From Gigantopelta aegis (lineage: Eukaryota; Mollusca; Gastropoda; Neomphalida; Peltospiridae), in the NCBI RefSeq assembly GCF_016097555.1, contig NC_054712.1:38397454-38461453 (forward strand): 64,000 nt of DNA. The letters are read 5' to 3'. Within the stretch, counting starts at the first letter, position 1. The number at the start of each line of letters is the position of its first letter. Shown piece by piece: positions 21,219 through 33,000 of this stretch. A program made the position numbers and the translations under genes. The notes under the pieces were generated by a model, which saw only the letters and a program-made list of their open reading frames with translations, did not search any database and was not told the origin of the DNA.

Positions 21219-21345
21219 TTATTTTAAAACTAAAATAATATAGATTGATTACATTTACCATTGTGCGTATACGTTTCCACTCTCTCAAATGGAATCCATC
21301 TCCATTACATCTTCACCGAGCCGTATCACAAATATTAAATATTTC

Positions 21346-21893
21346 AAGTACTAATCAAAATTATACCCAGGTGATTTTCCAGTCTTATATATTAGTTATG
21401 AAAATCCCTGGAATAAAAACCATTAAAATGTGTCAGTATTATCATGACCTGTTACGGTATTCAAACAACCGGTATAAAAAATGAAAATAAATGGCCTGTT
21501 ATAGATAGAAATATGAGATGTATTTACAATTTTGCAAAACATATGTAATTTGGAACAGATTATAACACCCAGATTGATATTGATTAAAGCTGACAGGTGA
21601 AATCACAAGTACTAAGCTAAGCAGAGGGTTGGTCTGAGGTGTGTTCAATATCAAACTGGGTGTTATAGTCTGTTTCAAATTACATATGTTTTATAGTAAA
21701 ATTATAAATACATCTCGTATTTCTATCTATAATAGGTAATTTATTGTCATTTTTGGTACCGGTTGTTGGAATACCATAACAGGTCATGATAATACTGAAA
21801 AAAAATTATGGTTTTTATTCCAGGTAGTTTTATAACTAATATGTAAGACTGGAAAATCAACTGGGTATAATTTTGATTAGTACTTTAGGAATG
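21346..21893. repeat. Giant palindrome, arms about 235 bp
   Basis: The left arm starts AGTACTAATCAAAATTATAC and includes CCAGTCTTATATATTAGTT and CATGACCTGTTACGGTATTC. The right arm is its reverse complement, ending AATTTTGATTAGTACTTT. The loop is about 70 bp around 21617. Identity between arms is high, with a few small insertions and deletions. It looks like a fold-back element or an inverted duplication. Confidence 0.85.
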
Positions 21894-22332
21894 TCCAAAC
21901 ACAGCAAGTCGCCTGGAATATTATTGGTACCAACGCAAATGTTGTTTTAATATTATGCTAAAATAATGCAATACGAACACGATAACCAGTAGAGGTTTGT
22001 AAATAGTGTCTGGTGTTGGCATTTATTGTGATGTTTCTTTCTATTAATCTATTCTTTTAATCTCATATTCATCAGGGACAGTTCGAATTTCGTTTCTGGT
22101 ATTGTAAAATATCAAAGTTATACAGATGCATGACTTTCGCAACAGAATGGAACTGACGAATCGTCAAGTTGCTGACATGTACGTAATGAATAATTCTAAA
22201 CCTCGTATAAAACACATTTTGTTTTTAATTTACTTAGCGTTTATTATTATTATTATTATTATTATTGATTAATTTATTTAATTATTTTATGTTGTATACA
22301 AAAATCTTAGTGTAAATACAAAATATGTTTCT
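21894..22332. other. No gene recognised
   Basis: AT-rich sequence with an (ATT)n stretch at about 22240-22266; no domain, head or shared repeat seen. Confidence 0.4.
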
Positions 22333-22722
22333 TAAAGGTAGACTAAACTCCAACAAGAGCCTTGTGTGTTGGAAAGATGCATACCCGGACCACCAGCACA
22401 TACTGACACTTTAACAAATGAAAAACGCGTAATTTTAGAATTAATAAAAAAACCCATGATTATTCCTGCTAACTGGGGGCAGCCATTTTGTTTCGTTTTT
22501 GTGACGTCCGGTGGTATAGCTTGGGGCGAAGTTACGTCAGCTCTGTCCAATTTCTCTATTATGCACAGTGTAAACAAGCGCTCTAATTTACGACAAGGCG
22601 CTTCGCTTTCATCAACCTGACTTGTAAAACAACATAAATGACTTGATAGTATAATAAACTATTTAACTAAATATATTTCAATTTGCATCAATATAACGAA
22701 ATGGAGTTATAGTATTTTTTTG
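22333..22722 (+). repeat. Interspersed repeat 3, copy 1
   Basis: Shares with 58860-59251 (opposite strand) the words TGTGTTGGAAAG, ATTATTCCTGCTAACTGGGG, GCAGCCATTTTGTTTCG and TTTAACTAAATATATTT. It begins at a TTAAAGG like the TTAA-site MITEs. The far end is not well defined. Confidence 0.65.
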
Positions 22723-22914
22723 CTGAATTGTGCAGAAAAACCTCAACATATGAACTGCAAGCAGCCAACAACAAAGTGGATGCTTATTGTTCGATTCATT
22801 CAGCATGCATACACGACTCCATATTCAGAAGAACGTTTGTTGCATAAATTATTACACAACGCGTATAGCAATATAAAAATACAATAAATGATACACGTTA
22901 TACTCGGTGACACA

Positions 22915-23215
22915 GTAAGAAAATTAACATATAAATGTATACAGTTGTGACGAATAGATGGCATTATACCATTCACTGGCGTCTCTGCATTTCAAAATGT
23001 ATTAATGTTTATCGCCAGTCCAGCACAAGAACCGTGTATACCTAGTTCAGTGTACACTTTTTTAATCCATACCTGTGACGTCACACTATTCTTCAAGGTA
23101 TAGATTATTTTTCACGAACGCACAGCTAGCAATGCAATTTGAACTTTTTATGAGTTTAGGTCAGGGATTCGAACCCACTGCCGACAACGCATTAGCCCAC
23201 GAGGCTAAACATCTA
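22915..23215 (-). repeat. SINE D, minus strand
   Basis: Ends in the reverse complement of a tRNA-like head (GGGATTCGAACCCACTGCCG, GCATTAGCCCACGAGGCTAA). The body (GGTATGGATTAAAAAAGTGT in sense) is shared with 59460-59705 on the plus strand. Confidence 0.65.
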
Positions 23216-23355
23216 CATCTCCAAATGCATATGTAATTTAAGCCTTATATACCTGATACTAGTGACAGTAATGTATTCTGGCGGAACACAACGAAAATTG
23301 TCAGAAACTAAATCTGAAATCATAGGTTACAGTTTAGCATGTGCATCACGCTTAA

Positions 23356-23735
23356 TGGGACATTCCTAAGTTTTCTGCAATTTTTAAGATATTATCAACA
23401 AAGACATTTTAAAGACATTATAATTACATATCAAATATATTTTTCTGCATAAAATATTACTGGCTGTATATTAAACGTGTTTCTGATCGTTCTAATATTT
23501 GTACTAGGTTAAATTTCAGTTTATTTCCTAAAATATAATTTTTTCGTACATACGAGATTATTTGTAGGCAAAATCCAGTTTGAGCTTCTTACAAATATTA
23601 AGTCGACTAGAACACATTGAATATACAGACACTGATATTCTAAACCAGAAATTATATTTAATATGTAAGTTTAATCGTAGAAATATTTTATTAGTCGGAA
23701 ACGTCTTACAATGCAGCAAACTCGGGAATGTCCCT
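23356..23735 (+). mobile_element. MITE family 1, copy b
   Basis: Starts TGGGACATTCCTAAG, ends CTCGGGAATGTCCCT, flanked by TTAA at 23352-23355 and 23736-23739. Confidence 0.8.
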
Positions 23736-24038
23736 TTAATGCCAACTATCCACTGCTGAGGTTTTCTTGACCGAATCGTCCAGGTTAGGTCTGACAGGAT
23801 CCTACCGTTTTGGGGTTATTAGCTTGGTAAATATTATTTGCAATGTTAATCAATATTTTCATTAAAAAAGATCAGATATTATAGACGTTAAAGGAACATA
23901 GCCTAGTTTTTAAACTCTAAGATCTGTTTTTTGACTATTATAGCCGTTTAACTGAAATCATACTTTACTTAGATTTTATGGTTTAGATTATTAATTTCCG
24001 AGGCTTCGAAGTGTTTTTGGTCATCCTGGTGCTTTTAA

Positions 24039-24420
24039 AGGGATATTCCTGAGTTTGCTGCACTTTTTAAGATGTTATCGACTAACAGAGAGTTTTAACG
24101 ACTGTAATTAAATATCAAATATATTTTTCTGCCTGAAATATTAGTGGCTGTATATTAAACGTGTTTCTAATCGTTCTAATATTTGTATTAGGTTAAATTT
24201 CATCTTATTTCCTAAAATGTTGTTTTGTTGTACGTACGAAATTATTTGAAGACAAAACCCAGTTTGGGCTTCTTACAAATATTAAGACGACCAGAAACAC
24301 ATTGAATATACATACACTGATATTCTAAAGTAGAAAATATATTTAATATGTAAGTTTAATCGTAGAAATATTTTATTAGTCGGAAACATCTTACAATGCA
24401 GCAAACTCAGGAATGTCCCT
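24039..24420 (+). mobile_element. MITE family 1, copy c, nested
   Basis: Starts AGGGATATTCCTGAG, ends CTCAGGAATGTCCCT, with TTAA at 24035-24038 and 24421-24424. Inserted in the family 2 MITE. Confidence 0.85.
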
Positions 24421-24592
24421 TTAATATCTCAAAATGCATTTCTTATATTTTTAACAACGCACGTGCGTCTGAGAAGAAACAGTTATGGAGTCGAGTTTTA
24501 GTCCGTTTTTAGAGGGTATTTCACCATTCCAAAGTCACAGACTCATGTTTCACTCAATTGTAACTTTATCCAAATGTGTTTCAGGTTTGTAA

Positions 24593-24983
24593 GCCCCTGC
24601 GTGTGCTGTAACCTCACCGTGGTGCAGGGGTGTAACATTCTCTTTGAGAATGGCCAATACAGCACAAATTGAAGTTTAGAGTAAAATTCGGTGTCCGTAA
24701 ATTTCTGTGATATTTTTATTTGTATTTTTGCACAGTTCTTTACACTGTTTTTGTTTAAACCTTGAATTTTTATATTGATGTTGATCATCACTTTATTTAT
24801 TTGCATTGCCATAGTTTGACGCCCGGTGGCCGATGTATTTTTCGTGCTGGGGTGTCGTTAACCATTCATTCATTCATTCATTCATTCATTTATTTATTTG
24901 CATTACCATAGTTTGACACCCAATAGCCGATGTATTTTTCGTGCTGGGGTGTCGTTAAACATTCATTCATTCATTCATTCATT
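24593..24983 (+). mobile_element. Short head-tail derivative of the I-group LINE, copy 1
   Basis: About 80 bp match the 5' end of the I-group LINE at 12200 (GCCCCTGCGTGTGCTGTAAC, TTGAGAATGGCCAATACA). This is joined directly to the LINE 3' UTR (TTGATGTTGATCATCACTTT and (CATT)n). The tail is present twice. An 11-bp target duplication, CAGGTTTGTAA, at 24582-24592 and 24984-24994 shows that it moved as a unit. It has no coding capacity. Confidence 0.85.
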
Positions 24984-25050
24984 CAGGTTTGTAAATTAAT
25001 TAAATTTAGTGTTAATGTTCACGGGTTGAAACTAGGGTATATCCCTTTAA

Positions 25051-26059
25051 TGTTAGTAATCACGTACTTTTTTTTTTAAATGAATAATGGATTAAGTTGA
25101 AGAATACACGGTTAACTGTCGATTCTTGAAAAATAACCCACTTCGCCCCTACGTAACCTTGTATTCTCCATGACATAGTTATGTGAACGGGTGGTACATC
25201 GATCGTTTGCTTTGCTGGAGTGCACTGAAATTTAACAATAATTGTTTTACCGCAAAAACTGTAGTTATGGGAATATTTTCAGTTTGCAAGAACGTCTACC
25301 ATTACTGGACATGCAGCCAGAGGAGATGTACTCTTTAAATAATGAAACATGAACTTTTACATGGAGAGGATTGTCTGCGTTACTAGAGATTTCATCAACG
25401 TTTAGTTGTAACCGCAGAACTCGCATAATTGTACAAAACACTAGAGTCTGGATTAGGCTTATACGTTTTAGTTGTAGATTTACTGGAGTCAGAACTAAGA
25501 TACCGGGATTAACATGAAATGCGCATTTTGGTTTACCTAGCTTTCTTGGTCGTCTGACCAGCAGGATACACCGAGGCCTCTTCTAACCGTGTCAACCGTA
25601 AGCTTACAGTTATGCGACCACTAAATAAACAGTACTATAATTGTGTACAGAGGTCTGGACTAAAATACCACTGTAAACAGAAACACGATTCTAACTATAT
25701 GTTTACCGAAGTCTGGGTTAAACATCACAATGAAGAGAAAACAATATTTTAATTGCACTCGAGTCTGCAAGAAAGTGATTTAAACTTTCAAGTGCACAAA
25801 ACCGACTCGAGGTATTTAAGCAGTAAATATGCATGATAATTTAATAGATGATCTAGGGTGCAACTTTTTATCAAATTTAAAATCTTTAATTAAAAGAAAA
25901 TCCAACCAAAACAATACAACAAAGCCGCATGTTGCAATACTTACAATGTTACAAACTTTTAACTTTAAACGGGTACTTTCAGTCGACGAAAACACTAGAT
26001 TTGTCGGGAAAATCGTAATAAAGGGAGAACACTCATGACAGTCTATTTAATTCAAGTAG
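25051..26059. other. No gene recognised
   Basis: Mostly unique AT-rich sequence downstream of lectin copy B. Small open frames such as 25829-26038 have no recognisable domain. Confidence 0.4.
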
Positions 26060-26068
26060 GGACAACCG

Positions 26069-26635
26069 CAATCTAATTAAAAGTAGCTCCACTGGTTCAT
26101 CACTATTACCTGTGGATCTAACAGCACCCCGTTGGAGCTCATGTCCAGTTGACCTTTCATTCGACCAATCAAAACCTTACTTGCAAAAGCATGCCAGTGA
26201 TTTTAAAAGAATTTGAAAACATTCGGGATTATGCCGAGGGTATACGAAATGATTCGGGTGAATTACGAAGTATGCCGGAAACTAATGTCAATATAAAATT
26301 TTATATCAAATTAGTTTCAAGACGAAAAAAACCCGTGATGGTATAGCCATAAAATATGTTTATACTAGTATACATGTAACAATCCAGAGTTTAGTACTGC
26401 ACTTCCCCCCCTGTTTTTTAATGTTGAAATAGACCAACAAGTTCGTCTATTGCATAAATAGTCTCGCCCGATATTTTTAGAATTTGTATGCTCCCGAATA
26501 ACGCTATAAAAGGCGAAATGTAATTGGTCGATATTTAAATTGTTATTTATAGATGAAATGTCACCTGGACATGGGAGTCCACGCAATGCTGTTAGATCTA
26601 CTGGTAGACCAGTAGAGCTAATTTTAATCAGATTG
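26069..26635. mobile_element. MITE family 4 (Mutator-like), copy 1
   Basis: Inverted ends start CAATCTAATTAAAAGTAGCT and finish with its complement AGCTAATTTTAATCAGATTG. It is flanked by GGACAACCG and GGACAATCG, a 9-bp target duplication with one difference. Nine-base duplications are typical of Mutator elements. The second copy is at 32844-33415. Confidence 0.8.
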
Positions 26636-26850
26636 GGACAATCGTAACCCAGATTCATTTATGCATTATACCTTGTTGTTCCATCTATTTTAGTAACCCA
26701 AATCAAATGTGTGTTTGTTCATTGACAAACTCCTTTCGTTTTTTAGTAACTAAGGCTTTTTAAAAATGTTTTATGTATATATTTGTTTGGTTAAAAACTC
26801 AACTATCACCACAAATAGGGTATTAAGTCGGCAAATGTCAGTCGTGCCCT

Positions 26851-27068
26851 CTATGGCTGTTTTTCGCAGATATAGTGGTATTTGGCGTTGCAGGAGGTGT
26901 CGAACCACGCGCTCTTCCACGGTGTCACTGTCAGGATCACGCAGTTCTGACCGACACCAGCGTTGTTCGGTTCCCCGTCATCCCAAACCGTGAACACAGC
27001 GGTCTTCCCGTCCTCCCACACAAACACGCCCTCGGTGACCACGTAGCTCAGGCCAATGTAGTAGACGT
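26851..27068 (-). CDS. Copy B exon 4: CTLD C-terminal half
   Basis: Encodes DVYYIGLSYVVTEGVFVWED through EPNNAG and the WFDTSCNAKYHYICEKQP end, with stop at 26851-26853. The acceptor is TTATGTCAAG before ACGTCTAC, phase 1. No AATAAA was seen close downstream. Confidence 0.85.
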
Positions 27069-30000
27069 CTTGACATAAAACATAAAACGAAAATCTAGAT
27101 CACTAGACAATACAAAACAACCCAAAACATGCTGGTATTAAACCTCTACCGACACTAACATTTTAGAGGTACTAACATGCATCTAGTATTATATTCTAGC
27201 CAGTTCTGACCCGCTGCGAGCATTAATATTTTGCCAGTACTCGCTTCATGTTAGCACTAACATCTGGCTAGCTCTAAACTACTAACATCAATCTCTGTAA
27301 GCACTAACGTTCGTACTGATGCATTAATCATCGGTTATTGAATGTCAAACAATTGGTAATTTTGACATAGTCGTAGACAGGAAACCCGCTACATCCTTTT
27401 TTCATTAGTAGCACGGATATTTTATATGCACCATTCCATAAAAATGACAGCACATACCACGGCATTTGCTGTACCAGTTGTGGTGCAGTGACTGGAACGA
27501 GAAATAGCCAATGCGCCCATCGATGGGGATCGATCGCAGACCAACTGCGCATCAGTTGAGCAATTTACCATTTGGCTACACCCCGCACCTCTACTACAAA
27601 CGGTGCTCTAATGGTGCCGTTAAACAAAACACATTTTAAACTACCAGCGTGAATCATTACCTGGGCTTGCCGTGATATAGTTGCTGACAGCTGAATGTTT
27701 CTCCTCCGAGTCTGACACAATCAGTCTGGCATATGACTGTCTGCAAATTTCACGTGCTTCATCGAACGATTTCTTGTCCGTAGACACCTTAATACATAAG
27801 TTCAGGCTGTCAATCTGCACATAGCCATCTTCGACTGGACAGTCGCCTGCAAATAATGTTCTAATTAGTATCGGTAGTATTTATATTGATCAAGAAACCA
27901 CATATCCCTATTAAAACACACTGAATCTGAGCACTATGATCAAATACCGTATCTCTTCACACTTAAGGGTCGAATGGATATTTGGTAACATAGTGGTTAA
28001 TTCGATGAATCTCTATCTAGTGCCTCGTCTATAGTAGGACAGCCACTCTCGATGAGATCCTTTACTGGACAATGCTTTCATCCTTCCTGCACCGCACAAA
28101 GAAGACTGTCACTCCATTACTAGTTTAGTAAATGAAAACTAGCCCCAGACAGAGCCCATTGACCTAAATACAGCTGTAATGACGCACTCATGAATCACTG
28201 TCAAAACAGTGATGATATTAGATGAGCATATCCTGCCGCACAGCATTGAAGGACAAAGCTAATTAGTTTGAACCGGCGATAAACCTTCAAAAACATCTAG
28301 AATGTTTAGTCTACAGACGTCATTAAAAGCACCGGCCTCGGTGGCGTCGTGGCAGGCCATCGGTCTACAGGCTGGTAGGTACTGGGTTCGGATCCCAGTC
28401 GAGGCATGGGATTTTTAATCCAGATACCGACTCCAAACCCTGAGTGAATGCTCCGCAAGGCTCAATGGGTAGGTGTAAACCACTTGCACCGACCAGTGAT
28501 CCATAACTGGTTCAACAAAGGCCATGGTTTGTGCTATCCTGCCTGTAGGAAGTGCAAATAAAAGATCCCTTGCTGCTAATCGGAAGAGTAGCCCATGTAG
28601 TGGCGACAGCGGGTTTCCTCTCAAAATCTGTGTGGTCCTTAACCATATGTCTGACGCCATATAACCGTAAATAAAATGTGTTGAATGCGTCGTTAAATAA
28701 AACATTTCTTTCTTTCATTAAAAGCATGTACTCGGAGCAGTTTATTTTCGTTTTCATATTCAATTAAAGTTCAAGCACGCTGTCCTTGGAGCACGCATGC
28801 TTTAGATATCTTGTCTGTCTGTTAATGGTTAGTAATTGGTGGGAAAGAAGTCAGTGTACTGGTCATACAACTCCGAAATGAGCCATTAAAGTTGGGTTGG
28901 CCAGTACCGGAATGCGAACCCAGTACTTGTCACCTCAAGCCAGATGGTTAAACCACTACACGACAGGGTCCGACTCTAGGGTGTAATTAATCAACCATTT
29001 GACACGTGGTTACATTCATTAAATGTTTAAGCACGTTTGTCTTAGGCACACCATTTGGAGTCTCCCAAGTAGTGTCAAAGGTCAACGTCAATCTACCATG
29101 GTAAGTATTGCATCCATTTATTTATACGCAGAAAACGTCTGTACCAAACGGAAAATCAGTTTACGATGTTATGTCCTTGATCCATGTTTTTAAATCTTTG
29201 TGGAGGTACAAGAGGAATGCAATCACCAGTAAAGAATCTCCTTGGGAGTGGCTTATCTATAGATGAGACACTGGGTAGAGCTTCATGGAATCAACCACTC
29301 ATTTGCCAAATGCCCGTTCGACTCCGCATTGTGCCGATATACGTTCCTGATCATGTATTACGGTTTTGTCGTTCAGATTTATGGGCAGTAACTTTGTTTA
29401 CAAACATTATACCTCAATCTACTACGGCAAGTTCTTGCAAAACATAACAGAGGAATAATATAATCGGTTGGATCTGAAAAATTAATGATCAAATATAAAA
29501 TTTATATGATTTATTCAAATATGAACCCACAAAAGTTTTACAAAGTTCTGCTCACTGCAGTAATAACATTTTATTAAAAACTTAAAGGGACATTCCTGAG
29601 TTTGCTGCAATTTTAAAGATGTTATCGACTAACAGAGACTTTTTGACGACTGTAATTACATATGAAATAAAAAATTAATTTTTCTGTATAAAATATTAGT
29701 GGCTGTATATTAAACGTGTTTCTGATCGTTCTAATATTTGTACTAGGTTAAATTTCATTTTATTTCCTAAAAATTATATTTTCGTATGTACGAAATTATT
29801 TGAAGACAAAATCCAGTTTGGGCTTCTTACAAATATTAAGACGACCAGAAACACATTGAATATACAGACACTGATATTCTAAACAAGAAAATATATTTAA
29901 TATGTAAGTTTAATCGTAGAAATATTTTATTAGTCGGAAACATCTTACAATGCAGCAAACTCAGGAATGTCCCTTTGAAGCTACAAGCAGCAGCGTTCGT

Positions 30001-33000
30001 GCGTGCATGAATAAGTATTAGCATCTATAGTCGATGGTGCAATTCGATAAACACACATTTGTAATACGGTCACCTGGATCGGAATAGTAGTAACGCCATC
30101 CTAACGAAGGGAGATAACTGGCGTTCGCAAATTTCACAGAATGCAGACAGCACGTGTGATCGTTATTGTAGGAAAACGAAACACAGTAAAGGTGTTGTTG
30201 ACATTCCCGTGCACATGCCACTTTCGTTCTGACATCACTCAGAGAGACTATGACGTTATCTGTGATTGTGACGTCATCAAAAGAAATATTTCTGATCCAG
30301 TTGGACTGTTTGAAGTCGGCATCACAGCTGAAAGAGATATGCATCCTGTTTGCAAAATATAACCAAAACATTCTACAGTTTTAATTAATTCATGTGTTGT
30401 CACTGAAATATATATTTGATACAGAGCCATCATCAATGAAGAAACCTGCACGGAAAATGTTTTTATACTAATTTATCATATAGCTTATCCATGATATCCA
30501 TAATTTAGTGTAATAATGGTATGCAAATTTAAAGTTATATGCAGATTTGCAAGGACTCTAGGTAATAATGGGTTACTGTCAATGGGTCATTTGATTACAA
30601 GCCAACAAGACCTGTAACGTTTTCATAAGATTTAGTTAAAATGTGTGACGTCAAAATAATTTGCGCTAATCGTGATGGCGTCATATTACCGATTAAGGCG
30701 ATTTTAGTACTGTGATTTACTAAACATCGAATGGAAATCTTATTTTAGAAGTCCTATGTTATAGTTACATCAACGTTTTCCGAGAGGTTTTTTGCGGCCG
30801 TTGATTGACGGGTGTAATGATCGAGTGCCGCAATAACTATCTAGACAAATCTCTCGGAAAAGGATGATGTAACTAGCTTGTACCACGGCCCCATTACAGA
30901 TTTATATTGTAGCTTTATTAGTAATGTTAGTGAAAGTGTTACTTTTTAAAATAATGTTCTAATTTACTTACTGCTGAACTATATGTGACCTGTAGGCGTA
31001 ACTTTATTCAGCCATTCAGCAATCGCTAAAATTTAGGTCAGACACGCCTGTGGTCTAACTATGGGATACACCACGGGTAAAATCAAAGGGACCGACACCA
31101 AAGCGTGGTACAAAGAATAATTAGAATTCGATACTCGTGTTTCCTAATATGTAAAATATCAACCTCTTCTAGTTAAAGGGACATTCCTGAGTTTGCTGTA
31201 ACCTTTTAAGATGTTACCGACTAACAAAGACTTTTTAACGACTGTAATTACATATCAAATATATTTTTCTGCATAAAATATTAGTGGCTGTATATTAAAC
31301 GTGTTTCCGATCGTTCTAATATTTGTACTAGGTCAAATTTCATTTTATTTCCGAAAATATATTTTCGTTTTTCGTAGTACGAAATTATTTGAAGACAAAA
31401 TCCAGTTTGGGCTACTTACAAATATTAATACGACTAAAAACACATTGAATATACAGACACAATATTCTAAAAAAAAAAAAAAAAAAATTAACATGCAAGT
31501 TTAATCGTAGCAATATATTATTAGTCGGTAACATCTTAAAATGCAGCAAACTCAGGAATATCCCTTTAATCGGTATTTGTCAGGACAGAGCCTCGACTAA
31601 CTCCGATTAACACAGACTCTGTTGACATCTTTCTATATTAAAAAAAATCCACTCGTGACGAATAGTCTATGTATCATATAGTTTCTGAACCGGGGACACG
31701 TTAACTCGCTTTCTTTTGGATGCACCAGAGCACATTGTGACCCCCCCCCCCCCCCCCCCCAAGTTTAGTTGGGTTTAATTTGAGTTCTAACGTATCACTC
31801 GGTGACTGGAGGTGATACAAATTTTAACCTGAAATCAAAATGTTCTGTAAAAGAAGCTAAACAAAACATGATCCCTGCGCGTGCTGTAACCTCACCGTGT
31901 GCAGAGGTGTAACATTCTCTTTGAGAATGGCCAATACAGCACAAATTGAAATTTTGAGGACCCCTTCGTGTGCTGTAACCTCACCGTGGTGCAGGGGTGT
32001 AACAATCTATTTGAGAATGGCCAGTACAGCACAAATTGAAATTTTGAGTAAAAGTCAGCATCTATCTGTGATATTTGTATTTTTGCACAGTTCTTTACAC
32101 ATTTTTTATTTAAATCTTGAATTTTTATATTGATGTTGATCATCACCTTATTTGTTTGCATTACCATAGTTTGACACCCAATAGCCGATGTATTTTTCGT
32201 GCTGGGGTGTCGTTAAACATTCATTCATTCATTCATTTATTCTAAACAAAACATGAAATCACTAACGAATTAATTTCTTGAAATAACGCCATTTGGGGAT
32301 AAAAAGGGCGATTTTATGAGAAAAAATTAATAACAGGGAATATCAATACCAATACCAATACCAATACCAATACCAAAGGAGTTAACGTGCACATTCAGAG
32401 CAAGCTGTCCAGGACAGGAAAGGTCTGGGGGGTGAAGGAGGGACCGCCTGCAATGACAGGTGCAAGGGAGCACCAGCAGTCCAATCGAGGTTGGTAACAG
32501 GAGGGAGGTGATATGGTGCTATGTAATTTGGAATGTCCCGTAGAATTAAGCCAAAAAGAATTGGTGCGCATTTTAATGAAGGAAATGTGGCACAATTTTG
32601 ATGGTCGTTCAAATGTGAAAGGTAGAGAGCTACATATAGGTTTTGATTTTAGTAGGCCGAGAGTAGCTCGCTACAGGGAATGTTAAAAGAAATGTATATA
32701 TCAACTAGGCCGATTTAAATGAAATTTGTTTATGTTGCTGAATTTAACAATATGTAGAACTGTTATACTAGAACATATTATAAGGATTTGGTATTTGTAT
32801 AAATCTGCATAGCTTTAAATTTTAAAGAAACATGTTAATTTGTCAATCTAATTAAAATTAGCTCCACTATTACATGTGGATCTAACACCAGCCAGTTGGA
32901 GCTCATGTCCACCAATCAAAACCTTACTTGCAGAATCCTGCCAGTGATTTAAAACTAACAACACCGCGTAGTCCCCAATGTCCAGGTAACATTTCGTCTG

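Larger units (their letters stand above)
23892..25046 (+). mobile_element. MITE family 2, copy 2, with two insertions
   Basis: The element starts AGGAACATAGCCTAG and ends GAAACTAGGGTATATCCCT, with TTAA at 23888-23891 and 25047-25050. It is about 370 bp without its two passengers: the family 1 MITE at 24039-24420 and the LINE-derived short element at 24593-24983. Both are bounded by their own target duplications. Confidence 0.8.

Noticed and set aside
29184-29447. 87-codon plus-strand frame
   Set aside because: It lies in the lectin copy B intron with no recognised domain, splice sites or repeats in support.
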